From Rhodomicrobium sp. (GTDB lineage Bacteria > Pseudomonadota > Alphaproteobacteria > Rhizobiales > HXMU1428-3): a DNA stretch of 64,000 bases. A program made the position numbers and the translations under genes. Location of the stretch: positions 62,001 to 126,000 of the forward strand of contig BQJK01000002.1 of the NCBI GenBank assembly GCA_021604665.1, read 5' to 3'. Below the pieces are notes generated by a model, which saw only the letters and a list, made by a program, of their open reading frames with translations, had not been told where the DNA came from and ran no database searches. This document shows positions 56,110 through 64,000 of the stretch, piece by piece (the first letter of the stretch is position 1; every line of letters starts with the position of its first letter).

Positions 56110-56562
56110 TCAGGATGAACTCCCCCGCATGAATTAGCTTTTGTCTTAGCAAAAGCCATAGATATGCACAATCTAATGTTGTTTAAAGGCAACAAATGTC
56201 AAAAACGTAACTTTTTAAAGGTCTTTGCAAGGAGCGGTTTTGCTTATGTTTTGTGCAGGTGGAGCATGTTTAGACATGCAGCATATTTGCATATTTTTAC
56301 CACAACACAACGGATGTGTCCCAGAAAGCACAAAAGACCATTTTGAGTTGTAATTGTGCACTTTTTTTATGCAAGTGGGCCGACTTCATCACTTTGGCAC
56401 GGTTCTTGTTATTAAGAGGGCAGAAAATGTGGTGTGGTAAACATGGTTGTGCCAGCTGCATTATCGTTATAGCTTTTGGCTTGAAACATACGGGTGATTT
56501 GTTTACCCGTTTTGCTAATTTCGTAGCTCCGAATAATTCGGGGCATTCCAATGGGGGAACTT
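56110..56562. promoter_or_regulatory. Control region upstream of the porin gene
   Basis: These 453 bases separate the antiporter and porin genes. They contain the palindrome GCATGT-ttag-ACATGC (56264-56279), followed immediately by an 8-bp tandem repeat GCATATTT GCATATTT (56281-56296). GGGGGAA (56553-56559) serves the porin start. The dyad and tandem octamer are candidate regulator sites. Confidence 0.45.
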
Positions 56563-57327
56563 ATGAATATTAAATCAGTAACAGGGCAAATTGCTGCCTC
56601 TGCAACTGCTCTACTTATCAGCGCTGGTATCGCTAATGCGGCCGATCTTTATGAAAGACACCGCGGCAGCATGAAAGATGCTCCAGTTGTTGAGAGAGAG
56701 CGTCCTAAATGTGGTGCTAACGTTGCACTCACAACCGACTATATCTTCCGCGGTGAGACCCAATCAGGTCACGAAGCAGCCATCCAAGGCGGTTTCGACT
56801 GTGATTACCGGATGTTTTATGCTGGCGTTTGGGCGTCAAGCATCGATGGCGGTGATGTGGACATGGAGATCGACGTTTACGGCGGTATCAAACACAAGTT
56901 TGGTGGTATCGAAGCTGACCTTGGCGTGATCTACTATGCTTACCCAGATGCAAACGATGCAGCTGCAGAGCTGGATTATGTCGAAGTTAAATTTGGCCTT
57001 TCTGGTAATCTGACTGAAAAGCTCGGTGTTAGCGGTACTGTTTACTGGTCAGATGACTATTACGGTACTATTGGCGAAACTTGGGTTCTTGAAGGCGGCG
57101 TTGAATATGCATTCGGCACATATGGTCGCTTCACACCTACTTTCTCAGCTCTTATTGGTTACCTCGACGATGTTGATGGTGCAGGCGACTTTACTTACTG
57201 GAATGCTGGTGTTGAAATCGGCTTCGATGAGAAATTCGCTCTTGACCTTCGTTACTGGGATACTGATCAAGATAGCAATCCTTTAGCAGATGAGCGTTTT
57301 GTCGCTACTATCTCAGCTAGCTTCTAA
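56563..57327 (+). CDS. TorF family putative porin
   Basis: This outer-membrane beta-barrel protein has 254 residues. The signal peptide ends near AGIANAADLYE. The family motif follows (NVALTTDYIFRGETQSGHEAAIQGGFDC, in two parts), then amphipathic strands and a terminal aromatic (ATISASF). The TIGR02001 family is known only as a probable porin. The start at 56563 is chosen because GGGGGAA ends four bases upstream; the upstream ATG at 56551 overlaps that site. It is monocistronic with a strong terminator. Confidence 0.88.
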   Translation: MNIKSVTGQIAASATALLISAGIANAADLYERHRGSMKDAPVVERERPKCGANVALTTDYIFRGETQSGHEAAIQGGFDCDYRMFYAGVWASSIDGGDVDMEIDVYGGIKHKFGGIEADLGVIYYAYPDANDAAAELDYVEVKFGLSGNLTEKLGVSGTVYWSDDYYGTIGETWVLEGGVEYAFGTYGRFTPTFSALIGYLDDVDGAGDFTYWNAGVEIGFDEKFALDLRYWDTDQDSNPLADERFVATISASF

Positions 57328-57358
57328 TTTTCGAACTCCTATTCGAATTCGACACTTT

Positions 57359-57388
57359 AAAACGGGGCCTTTTGGTCCCGTTTTTTTT
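57359..57388 (+). terminator. Terminator of the porin gene
   Basis: AAAACGGGGCC (57359-57369) pairs with GGTCCCGTTTT (57374-57384) with one G-T pair and is followed by a run of Ts. Confidence 0.92.
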
Positions 57389-57563
57389 ATTAGCGGTTCA
57401 TGTCTTTACTTATCCGTCTCCCTCATCATTTTGCTCTATTCAAATGCCTCTATGTTGGGCTCAGCTCATTTGCCAGCCTGCAAACTGCCATGCTGATGAC
57501 GTATGGCAAATTTATATTAGCTGCGATACATCACTGAGCTGATTACTGATAGAGGAGACTTCT

Positions 57564-58733
57564 ATGTTTTTCCGACCAACCAGAAAAGCGCCCAGCGCCG
57601 CAAAATACACAGGACCGGTACGGTCGGTGTGCCTCTGTGTGGCCTTAGTCACTGCAAGCTTAACAGTTGGCTGCGCGAATGCGGCTGATGTTGAAGATGT
57701 CGCGCCCAAACTGAAGCCAGCTGCGGGTTATAAGGTCTCTGCCTTAGCTGATGGCTTATCTGATGCCCGGTTGATGACTTTAACCTCCGTAGGGGATGTT
57801 ATTGTTTCCCTAAGGGGCCCCGGCCGAGTTGTGTTATTGCCTTTAAACAAATCTGATGAGAGCGCTTTAGCTGGCGAACCAATAACGCTGGTTCAGGGGC
57901 TACGTCGGCCACATGGGCTGATGATTGATGGTGGCTATCTCTATATCGCAGCAGAAACGCAGGTGCTGCGTTATAATTTTGATGCTGTGAAGCGGGCAGT
58001 TACCGGCAAGGCTGAGATTGTACTTGATGGCATGCCAAGCGGTGGGCACTCAACCCGCACAATACGCAAGGGGCCTGATGGGGCTTATTATGTCTCTGTC
58101 GGCTCTAGCTGTAATGTCTGTATTGAAGATCACAAATGGCGGGCGGCATTGTTGCGTTTTACACCTGGAGAGACGCCTACAGTTTTTGCAACCGGCCTTA
58201 GAAACACTGTTGGCTATGATTGGCACCCGAAAACCCAGGCACTTTACAGTGTTGATAATGGGCGAGACTGGCTTGGGGATGATGAACCACCTGGAGAAGT
58301 GAACCTGATCACTAAGAACGGCTTTTATGGCTGGCCATTTTTTAATGGCGATAACGCTCTGGACCCTGATTTTGGTGCAAAATATAATGAAGCGCGCCAT
58401 GGCAAAGCACTAGCACCGGTACATAAGTTTACGGCTCATGTTGCCGCGCTCTCACTTCGATTTTTAACGCCCAAACCAGACAACGAGACCATTAGCGCAC
58501 TGGTTGGGCAGCATGGCAGTTGGAACCGCTCGAAAAAAAGCGGTTACAAAGTTGTGCGGCTTGATATTGCTAGCGATGGTTCCCTCACTCAATCAGATTT
58601 TTTGACCGGATTTTTACAGGGGCAGACGGTTATTGGACGGCCTGTGGACACGCTTGAACTATCTGATGGGCGGATCCTGGTGACAGATGACAGGAATGGG
58701 ATTGTCTGGCAAATGACGCCGGAAGGGTCTTAA
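57564..58733 (+). CDS. PQQ-dependent sugar/sorbosone dehydrogenase-like lipoprotein
   Basis: This six-bladed propeller has 389 residues. A lipoprotein signal (VTASLTVGCANA) suggests membrane anchoring. The fold is that of soluble glucose/sorbosone dehydrogenases, with the likely catalytic His in SGGHSTRTIRKGPDGAYY, then VGSSCNVC, YDWHPKTQALYSVDNGRDWLG in part, and QHGSWNRSKKSGYKV. A strong AGAGGAGA site precedes the ATG. The electron acceptor and substrate are unknown. It may use the PQQ supply implied by the locus at 12-18 kb. Confidence 0.88.
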   Translation: MFFRPTRKAPSAAKYTGPVRSVCLCVALVTASLTVGCANAADVEDVAPKLKPAAGYKVSALADGLSDARLMTLTSVGDVIVSLRGPGRVVLLPLNKSDESALAGEPITLVQGLRRPHGLMIDGGYLYIAAETQVLRYNFDAVKRAVTGKAEIVLDGMPSGGHSTRTIRKGPDGAYYVSVGSSCNVCIEDHKWRAALLRFTPGETPTVFATGLRNTVGYDWHPKTQALYSVDNGRDWLGDDEPPGEVNLITKNGFYGWPFFNGDNALDPDFGAKYNEARHGKALAPVHKFTAHVAALSLRFLTPKPDNETISALVGQHGSWNRSKKSGYKVVRLDIASDGSLTQSDFLTGFLQGQTVIGRPVDTLELSDGRILVTDDRNGIVWQMTPEGS

Positions 58734-58770
58734 TTTCCAGGGCTTTGATCTGCGTAACTTTAGAGACAAG

Positions 58771-58813
58771 AAAACCCGCCCTGATTTGAGTTTTACAATC
58801 ATGGCGGGTTTTT
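58771..58813. terminator. Bidirectional terminator
   Basis: AAAACCCGCC (58771-58780) pairs perfectly with GGCGGGTTTT (58803-58812) and is flanked by A- and T-runs. It serves the convergent sorbosone-dehydrogenase-like and RNase T2 genes. Confidence 0.85.
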
Positions 58814-58865
58814 ATTTGGGCTCAGATCTTCAGGCCATAAAGATCTTTTGCCATTAAGCCAGGGC

Positions 58866-59603
58866 TTATTTTGGCCTTTGGGCGCGCGCCGGTGGCAAAT
58901 AAACCTTAGGATTGCGGCAGAGCTTTTGTTGTTTTTCATTTTGGCCGCAGGCTTTAAGCTCACCTGCTTTATTAAAGCAAATTCTGATCTCACGCAGGCG
59001 GCGCTTTCCGCAGACGATTGAGATCATCTCTGGTTTTAGGTCCGGATTGGCGATGAGGAAATCATTTTCAATCTGCTTTGGAGAAATGAGCATTGGCTTT
59101 TTCGGCTGCAAATAGCGCGGCGGAATTTTTATGCTGTCATAGAGCTTGCGCGAAAATTTATAATAGCCTTCAGGTGACATGCCAGAACAAGTGCCATGCT
59201 TTTTATACTCATGAATAATGAGCCCTTTGGAGGGCATGATATCCATCATTGATTTGATTACGTCTCTTGAAACCCAGCTGTTCTTTTTCAAACGACAGCT
59301 TTGCGGCCAGCCCTTTTTATATTGCGGCCAGAGGCCATGGAGCACAAATGAATAAGGACGGCTGGCGTGGCATTGCGGGTCCCTGCGTTTATAGCCGCCC
59401 GTTTCGCAATAGCTTGGCGACCAGGAGAGCACCAGGTTGTAATAGTCAAATTTACCGGCGACATGATTGTTGTTTTTATAGCCATATTTATTGCCGTAAT
59501 CTCTGGCTGAGGCATCACTGCTTTGAAGCAGCATGATGCTGCCCAGCGCTAGCAAGCTTAACAGTAAGGGTTTGAAGCTCAGGCGGTGTAATCGTTTAAG
59601 CAT
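58866..59603 (-). CDS. Ribonuclease T2 family protein
   Basis: This secreted RNase has 245 residues. A signal peptide is followed by NLVLSWSPSYCE, active-site segment CAS I in FVLHGLWPQYKKG and CAS II in EYKKHGTCSG, with both catalytic His and multiple cysteines for disulfides. It cleaves single-stranded RNA by 2',3'-cyclic phosphate. AGGAG precedes the ATG. The enzyme is periplasmic or exported and probably used in RNA scavenging. Confidence 0.93.
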   Translation of the reverse strand: MLKRLHRLSFKPLLLSLLALGSIMLLQSSDASARDYGNKYGYKNNNHVAGKFDYYNLVLSWSPSYCETGGYKRRDPQCHASRPYSFVLHGLWPQYKKGWPQSCRLKKNSWVSRDVIKSMMDIMPSKGLIIHEYKKHGTCSGMSPEGYYKFSRKLYDSIKIPPRYLQPKKPMLISPKQIENDFLIANPDLKPEMISIVCGKRRLREIRICFNKAGELKACGQNEKQQKLCRNPKVYLPPARAQRPK

Positions 59604-59681
59604 TGATGCTCCTTCAGCTGATTTACGGCCCTCATATTTTGATAGCTGAGGGTCGGCGACATAGTCTTATGGACTGTTAAG

Positions 59682-61799
59682 TCAGATCAATTTGGCCGCT
59701 TTAAGGGCAAAGGCCTGTGTTAAGGCCACTTCTTTCAGATGATCGAACCGACCGGAGGCTCCGCCATGCCCTGCTTCCATATTGGTTTTTAAGTAAAGCG
59801 GGTTTTTATCTGTTTTAACGGCGCGGAGACGAGCAACCCATTTGGCCGGCTCCCAATAAGTGACCCGCGGGTCTGTTAACCCGGCGACCACCAGCATTGA
59901 GGGGTAATCCTGAGCTTTGACATTTTCATAAGGTGAATAGCTTTGGATGCGCAAATAGGCCTCTTCACTGGTGATGGGATTGCCCCATTCTGGCCATTCA
60001 GGAGGGGTCAGTGGCAGGGTGTCATCGAGCATGGTGTTAAGTACATCAACGAAGGGGACTTCTGCGATTATGCCTGCGAAAATTTCTGGCGCCATATTGG
60101 CAACCGCCCCCATAAGCATGCCGCCAGCTGAGCCGCCATGAGCGACGATCTGGCGAGCGGAGGTGAATTCCTGATCTATGAGGTAGTTGGCGGCTGCGAT
60201 AAAGTCGTTAAAACTATTCTCTTTATGCTCCATCTTGCCGTGTTTGTACCAGTTATAGCCTTTTTCCTTGCCGCCTCTAACATGAGCAATGGCATAGATG
60301 AAGCCACGATCCACGAGGCTGAGATGGTTGGCATAAAACCCGGCGGGCATGGAAATACCGTAAGAACCGTAGCCATATAGAAACAGCGGGGCCTCGCCAT
60401 CTAGCCTTGTGCGCTTATGGTAAAGCAGGGTGATGGGGACCAGCTCATCATCTTTGGTTGGGGCATAAACGCGCCTTGTTACATAATCATTTTTATTATG
60501 ACCTGAGGGGATTTCCTGAGTTTTCCGCAATGTCCGCTCGCGGGTTTCCATATCATAATCGTAGACCTCGGCTGGTGTGGTCATTGATGAGTAGGTGAAG
60601 CGGATGCTCTTGGTGTTGAACTCATATCCGCTTGCAAGGCCGAGTGAATATGCTTCTTCATCAAATTCAATGGCATGCTCTTCTGCAGTTTCAAGCGCGC
60701 GGATAACGATACGGGGCAGGCCTTCTTCCCGCTCTAACCTGACGAGGTAATTTTCAAACAGGGTGATGTCTATGATCAACCGGCCGGGCTTATGCTCTAT
60801 GAGCGGTTGCCAATTCTCCGGGCTGGTTGCATCTATGCTGGTAGTTACGATCTTGAAATCTTCTGCCCCATCATGATTGGTGAGGATGTATAGCTCGCCA
60901 TGGCGTTCTTCGAGCTCATATTCATGGCCAGTTTCACGGCGGGCGACACAGCTCGGCGTGCCGTTCGGGTCATTGGCGTCAATCAGGTGCCATTCAGAGG
61001 TTTCATGACCAGAGGCATTTATGGCGACATATTTATTTGATTGGGTTGTGCCGATATTTACGAAGAAGCCTGGGTCTGGCTCTTGATATATAAGCTCATC
61101 CTCAGTTTTTTGGCCGAGAGCATGACGATAAACAAAGGCTGGGCGGTGGTTATCATCGCGGCGGACATAATAAAGTGTGCGCGAATCTGCCCCCCAGCAA
61201 ACATTGCCTGTGGTTTTTTCGATTCTGGTTTCAAAATCATAACCAGAGGCAATATCGCGGATGTAGAGCGTGTAATATTCAGACCCTTTATCATCCATTG
61301 TCCAGGCGATGTAATTATGGTCGGGGCTGTGGCTAACACCACCAAATTGGAAATAAGCACGGCCTTCACTTAAGGCGTTGCCATCAAGCAATAAAATTTC
61401 CTCGTCGCTGTCATTCAGCTTGCGGCAAAAGCGGGGGTGCTCACCATTTTCAATGTAGGAGACATAATAGCTCCAGGGGCCATCCTGCTGGGGCACGGTG
61501 GAATCGTCTTGTTTGATACGTCCTTTTAATTCGGCGAACAGGGTTTCTTGCAGCTCTTCTGTTGGGGCGAGGGCTGCTTCTGTGTGTTCATTCTCAGCTT
61601 CAAGATAGGCGCGAATATCTCCATTGAGCTCTGATGGATCTGTCATCACATCTTGCCAATTATCGGCCCGCAGCCAGTGATACGGGTCTTCTATAGTGCG
61701 GCCATGATGGCTACTGCTATGGGGGCGAATTTCTGCAAAGGGTGGGGCCACTTGAATGCGGGGCCGGTTGGGTTTGTTTCCTGCACCTTGGTCTGTCAT
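59682..61799 (-). CDS. ptrB: Oligopeptidase B (S9A serine peptidase)
   Basis: This prolyl-oligopeptidase-family enzyme has 705 residues. The N-terminal seven-bladed propeller is preceded by PYHWLRADNWQDVM. The catalytic domain has IVAHGGSAGGMLMGAVANM (Ser), LTDPRVTYWEPAKWVARLR (Asp) and MEAGHGGASGR (His). Acidic residues near the S1 pocket favour basic P1 residues, which is the reason for OpdB rather than POP. It is cytosolic, with no signal peptide, and monocistronic. Confidence 0.93.
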   Translation of the reverse strand: MTDQGAGNKPNRPRIQVAPPFAEIRPHSSSHHGRTIEDPYHWLRADNWQDVMTDPSELNGDIRAYLEAENEHTEAALAPTEELQETLFAELKGRIKQDDSTVPQQDGPWSYYVSYIENGEHPRFCRKLNDSDEEILLLDGNALSEGRAYFQFGGVSHSPDHNYIAWTMDDKGSEYYTLYIRDIASGYDFETRIEKTTGNVCWGADSRTLYYVRRDDNHRPAFVYRHALGQKTEDELIYQEPDPGFFVNIGTTQSNKYVAINASGHETSEWHLIDANDPNGTPSCVARRETGHEYELEERHGELYILTNHDGAEDFKIVTTSIDATSPENWQPLIEHKPGRLIIDITLFENYLVRLEREEGLPRIVIRALETAEEHAIEFDEEAYSLGLASGYEFNTKSIRFTYSSMTTPAEVYDYDMETRERTLRKTQEIPSGHNKNDYVTRRVYAPTKDDELVPITLLYHKRTRLDGEAPLFLYGYGSYGISMPAGFYANHLSLVDRGFIYAIAHVRGGKEKGYNWYKHGKMEHKENSFNDFIAAANYLIDQEFTSARQIVAHGGSAGGMLMGAVANMAPEIFAGIIAEVPFVDVLNTMLDDTLPLTPPEWPEWGNPITSEEAYLRIQSYSPYENVKAQDYPSMLVVAGLTDPRVTYWEPAKWVARLRAVKTDKNPLYLKTNMEAGHGGASGRFDHLKEVALTQAFALKAAKLI

Positions 61800-62361
61800 A
61801 TGTGGCCTCTTCTACCCTAAGGAAATACATGTGATGGCATTTCGCTTAAGCGCGGTACATTTTCGCCCTAACTGTTGAGGCGCGATGATGTGCCTGGTTA
61901 CAATCGCTGTTGAAGCTACCCTATACTATTGGTAGCAACCTTCACCAGATAGGTGGTTTTCTGAATATTTTCAAATATTTTATCTGAAATTGCACCAGTG
62001 TTGTGGGTCTAATGAGCTTTGTTCAGTGGGATAGGCCGGTTTCCCTAGGGATAAGTTGCATCTGGGGTGGCTAGGGCCTTGTCATGGTTCTTTTGTGGCT
62101 GTTATCCTCAGGCGGCTTAAGGTGGGGGCTATGCTTGCTGAATTCTGCTATGCGGAATGGTGAGCAGAGTTTATTGTCGGAATGTTTAGAGCCTGCTTTT
62201 TGGTGTGGTTTTATTGATCTGACTTTTTTTATGGCTTAACTTAAAGTGTATTGGCTCTGGTGGGACTTTTAATACCGGGCCATTTAAGACTATCCCTTTT
62301 CCTCACCACCTGATTATTATTGCGAACTAATGTTCACCCTGATCCTGAAGAGGCTGTTGCT
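61800..62361. promoter_or_regulatory. Divergent intergenic region between ptrB and mrpA
   Basis: These 562 bases contain no gene. A dyad GCTACC (61915-61920) and GGTAGC (61931-61936) with a 10-bp spacer is the only regular element noted. Promoters for ptrB leftward and the mrp operon rightward should lie here. Confidence 0.45.
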
Positions 62362-64000
62362 GTGATTGGCTATGCTGTTCTCACCCCTTTTGTGGCTGCA
62401 TTATTTGCGCCGATACTTGTTCGTTTGATTGGCCATTGGGCGGCTTATATTCTGGCTTTGGTGCCAGCCTTTCTCTGTTATCGCTTCTTTGGTTATATTG
62501 AGCCGATTGCTAATGGCGGGCGGGTGCTGGAATCGCTTAGCTGGCTGCCTGAAATGGGGATAAATTACTCATTTCTGGTTGATGGGCTTAGCCTGACATT
62601 TGCCTTTCTTATTGCGGGTATTGGTTTTTTCATCGTCATTTATGCTGGTGGTTATTTAAAGGGGCACCCCTCACTTGGTCGCTTCATGGCTGTGTTGCTG
62701 GCGTTTATGGGCTCGATGCTGGGTCTCGTGCTGTCGGATAATCTCATTACGCTTTTTGTATTCTGGGAAATGACCTCCATCACTTCTTTCCTCCTGATTG
62801 GCTTTGACCATGACAGAATGGCCTCACGGCGGGCAGCCTTACAGGCTTTGATCATTACCGGGCTTGGCGGGTTGGTGATGCTGGCTGGCTTTGCGCTTGT
62901 TGGCATTATCGGTGGCAGTTATGAACTTTCTGAGCTGTTATCAAAAGGGGATGTGATTAAGAGTGATGCGCTTTACGGGCTGGCCTTCTGGCTGGTGATG
63001 GCCGGGGCGTTTACCAAATCGGCGCAGGTGCCGTTTCATTCATGGCTTGCCAATGCGATGGAGGCGCCAACACCTGTTTCAGCTTACTTGCACTCTGCCA
63101 CTATGGTGAAAGCCGGTGTTTTTCTGCTGATGCGCTTTTACCCTATACTGGGGGAGACGCCATTATGGGAAACAGTGTTACCGATTGTTGGCGGTGTAAC
63201 GCTGTTGGTTGGAACTATTCTGGCGGTACGTGATACGGATATGAAGCTGATGCTGGCTTATACGACCATTGCATCACTTGGGCTCCTTGTCATGATGCTT
63301 GGGGTTGGTGGCACCGGTGCCATTGAAGCCGCGGTGCTATATCTTATCGCGCATTCATTCTTTAAAGGCGGGCTTTTCATGGTGGTTGGCACCGTGGATC
63401 ATGAAGCTGGCACAAGGGACATTCGCCGGTTAAGCGGCCTGCGCAGTGCGATGCCGATTACAGCGCTGGCTGCCAGCCTTGGGGCGCTTTCCATGTGTGG
63501 TTTGCCGCCTTTTGTTGGGTTTTTGGCGAAAGAATCTATCTATCACTCTGTTTCCCATGGGGACTGGCGCGAGTGGACAATTGCCCTTGTTGCGGTTATC
63601 GGCAATGTGCTGATGTTTGCTGTGGCGGCAAGCATTGCGATTAAGCCGTTTCTTGGTCGCTGGGTCGATCCGCCTAAAGCTGTGCATGAAGGCCCGCTGA
63701 TGCTGGTGTTGGGGCCTTTGGTGTTGGGGTTAGTTGGGCTCGCCTCGGCCCTCTTTATACTTGAGCTGATGCAAACCAATTTCTTTGCGCCGATGATTAT
63801 GGCGGTTGCTGGCCGCGAGGTGGAGGTGGACCTGCATCTATGGGGCGGTGTTAACCTGGCCCTTGGACTTAGCGCCATTACCGTTGTGTGCGGTGTGCTG
63901 GTGTTTATGTGGATTGAGAAATTCCGCCGTGGCTTTAATGGCGTGCTGACGGCAATTGGCTGGGGGCCGGATAAAGGCTTTGATCAGGCGATATGCCTGC
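62362..64000 (+). CDS. mrpA: Monovalent cation/H+ antiporter subunit A (MrpA), partial
   Basis: The first 546 codons of an MrpA-type protein run off the window end. The frame shows hydrophobic helices throughout, with the family features FVFWEMTSITSFLLIGF, GAFTKSAQVPFHSWLANAM, PVSAYLHSATMVKAGVFLL and a conserved later KLMLAYTTIASLGLL. These belong to the proton-translocating antiporter module shared with complex I NuoL. I place the start at GTG 62362, with GAAGAGG (62347-62353) eight bases before. A TTG at 62320 is possible. The operon mrpB-G is expected beyond 64000. Confidence 0.92.
   Translation, partial: MIGYAVLTPFVAALFAPILVRLIGHWAAYILALVPAFLCYRFFGYIEPIANGGRVLESLSWLPEMGINYSFLVDGLSLTFAFLIAGIGFFIVIYAGGYLKGHPSLGRFMAVLLAFMGSMLGLVLSDNLITLFVFWEMTSITSFLLIGFDHDRMASRRAALQALIITGLGGLVMLAGFALVGIIGGSYELSELLSKGDVIKSDALYGLAFWLVMAGAFTKSAQVPFHSWLANAMEAPTPVSAYLHSATMVKAGVFLLMRFYPILGETPLWETVLPIVGGVTLLVGTILAVRDTDMKLMLAYTTIASLGLLVMMLGVGGTGAIEAAVLYLIAHSFFKGGLFMVVGTVDHEAGTRDIRRLSGLRSAMPITALAASLGALSMCGLPPFVGFLAKESIYHSVSHGDWREWTIALVAVIGNVLMFAVAASIAIKPFLGRWVDPPKAVHEGPLMLVLGPLVLGLVGLASALFILELMQTNFFAPMIMAVAGREVEVDLHLWGGVNLALGLSAITVVCGVLVFMWIEKFRRGFNGVLTAIGWGPDKGFDQAICL

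Noticed and set aside
56316..56573. 85-residue plus-strand frame before the porin
   Set aside because: It has no ribosome site and lies over the control region; the real start is at 56563.

Overview
The window reads as chromosome of a free-living alphaproteobacterium, most likely Hyphomicrobiales (Rhizobiales). The evidence is gene content and order. There is a riboflavin block in the order glyA-nrdR-ribD-ribE-ribB-ribH-nusB-thiL. An RcdA (DUF1465) / rpmE / DUF1192 / quinone oxidoreductase / DUF1013 neighbourhood is present. So are an LdtR-type MarR regulator next to a YkuD L,D-transpeptidase, a cysD-cysNC pair, and hemB ... bpt-parC. G+C looks moderate and even. I see no rRNA, tRNA, CRISPR array, phage or insertion sequence, so this is core chromosome with a few accessory modules. 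I do not name a genus.

Layout. 1-6.1 kb: rlmE, a long ppx/gppA and the sulfate-activation pair cysD-cysNC, all on the minus strand. 6.7-11.8 kb: a PadR regulator, membrane-fusion protein and RND pump in one operon. 11.9-18.5 kb: a divergent PQQ-linked alcohol-oxidation accessory locus. It holds cytochrome c-550 PedF and a periplasmic binding protein on the minus strand. On the plus strand are a second binding protein, a YVTN propeller protein, an ABC ATPase and an ABC permease. The quinoprotein dehydrogenase itself is absent. 18.6-22.5 kb: L31, RcdA, DUF1192, a quinone oxidoreductase and DUF1013/TrcR. 22.6-27.6 kb: an SDR whose catalytic lysine is replaced by asparagine, coupled to prpE, then hppA. 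27.7-35.5 kb: thiL to glyA, riboflavin, nusB, nrdR and one-carbon functions. 35.8-41.8 kb: a small DUF6898-like protein, L,D-transpeptidase, a 1.1-kb non-coding stretch, ldtR, a 3-hydroxyisobutyryl-CoA hydrolase-like enzyme and an extensin-domain protein. 41.8-48.7 kb: ABM domain, hemB, an SLC13 transporter, bpt and parC. 48.8-49.1 kb: a 145-bp structured tandem repeat. 49.1-56.1 kb: a two-helix membrane protein, a GNAT, a caspase-FGE fusion, a FliK/FlhX pair, a pteridine-reductase-like SDR and a Ca2+/Na+ antiporter. 56.5-64 kb: a TorF-type porin, a sorbosone-dehydrogenase-like propeller lipoprotein, RNase T2, oligopeptidase B and the 5' part of mrpA running off the end.

The metabolic picture is aerobic and heterotrophic: periplasmic PQQ-linked oxidations, propionate and valine carbon entry, a K+-independent proton pyrophosphatase and cation antiporters. 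Most convergent gene ends carry clear hairpin terminators. The items most worth a second look are the dehydrogenase-less PQQ/ABC locus with an orphan C-terminal gene fragment inside it, the YxxxN SDR beside prpE, the caspase-FGE protein, the parC-upstream tandem repeat, and the long ldtR-ldtP spacer.
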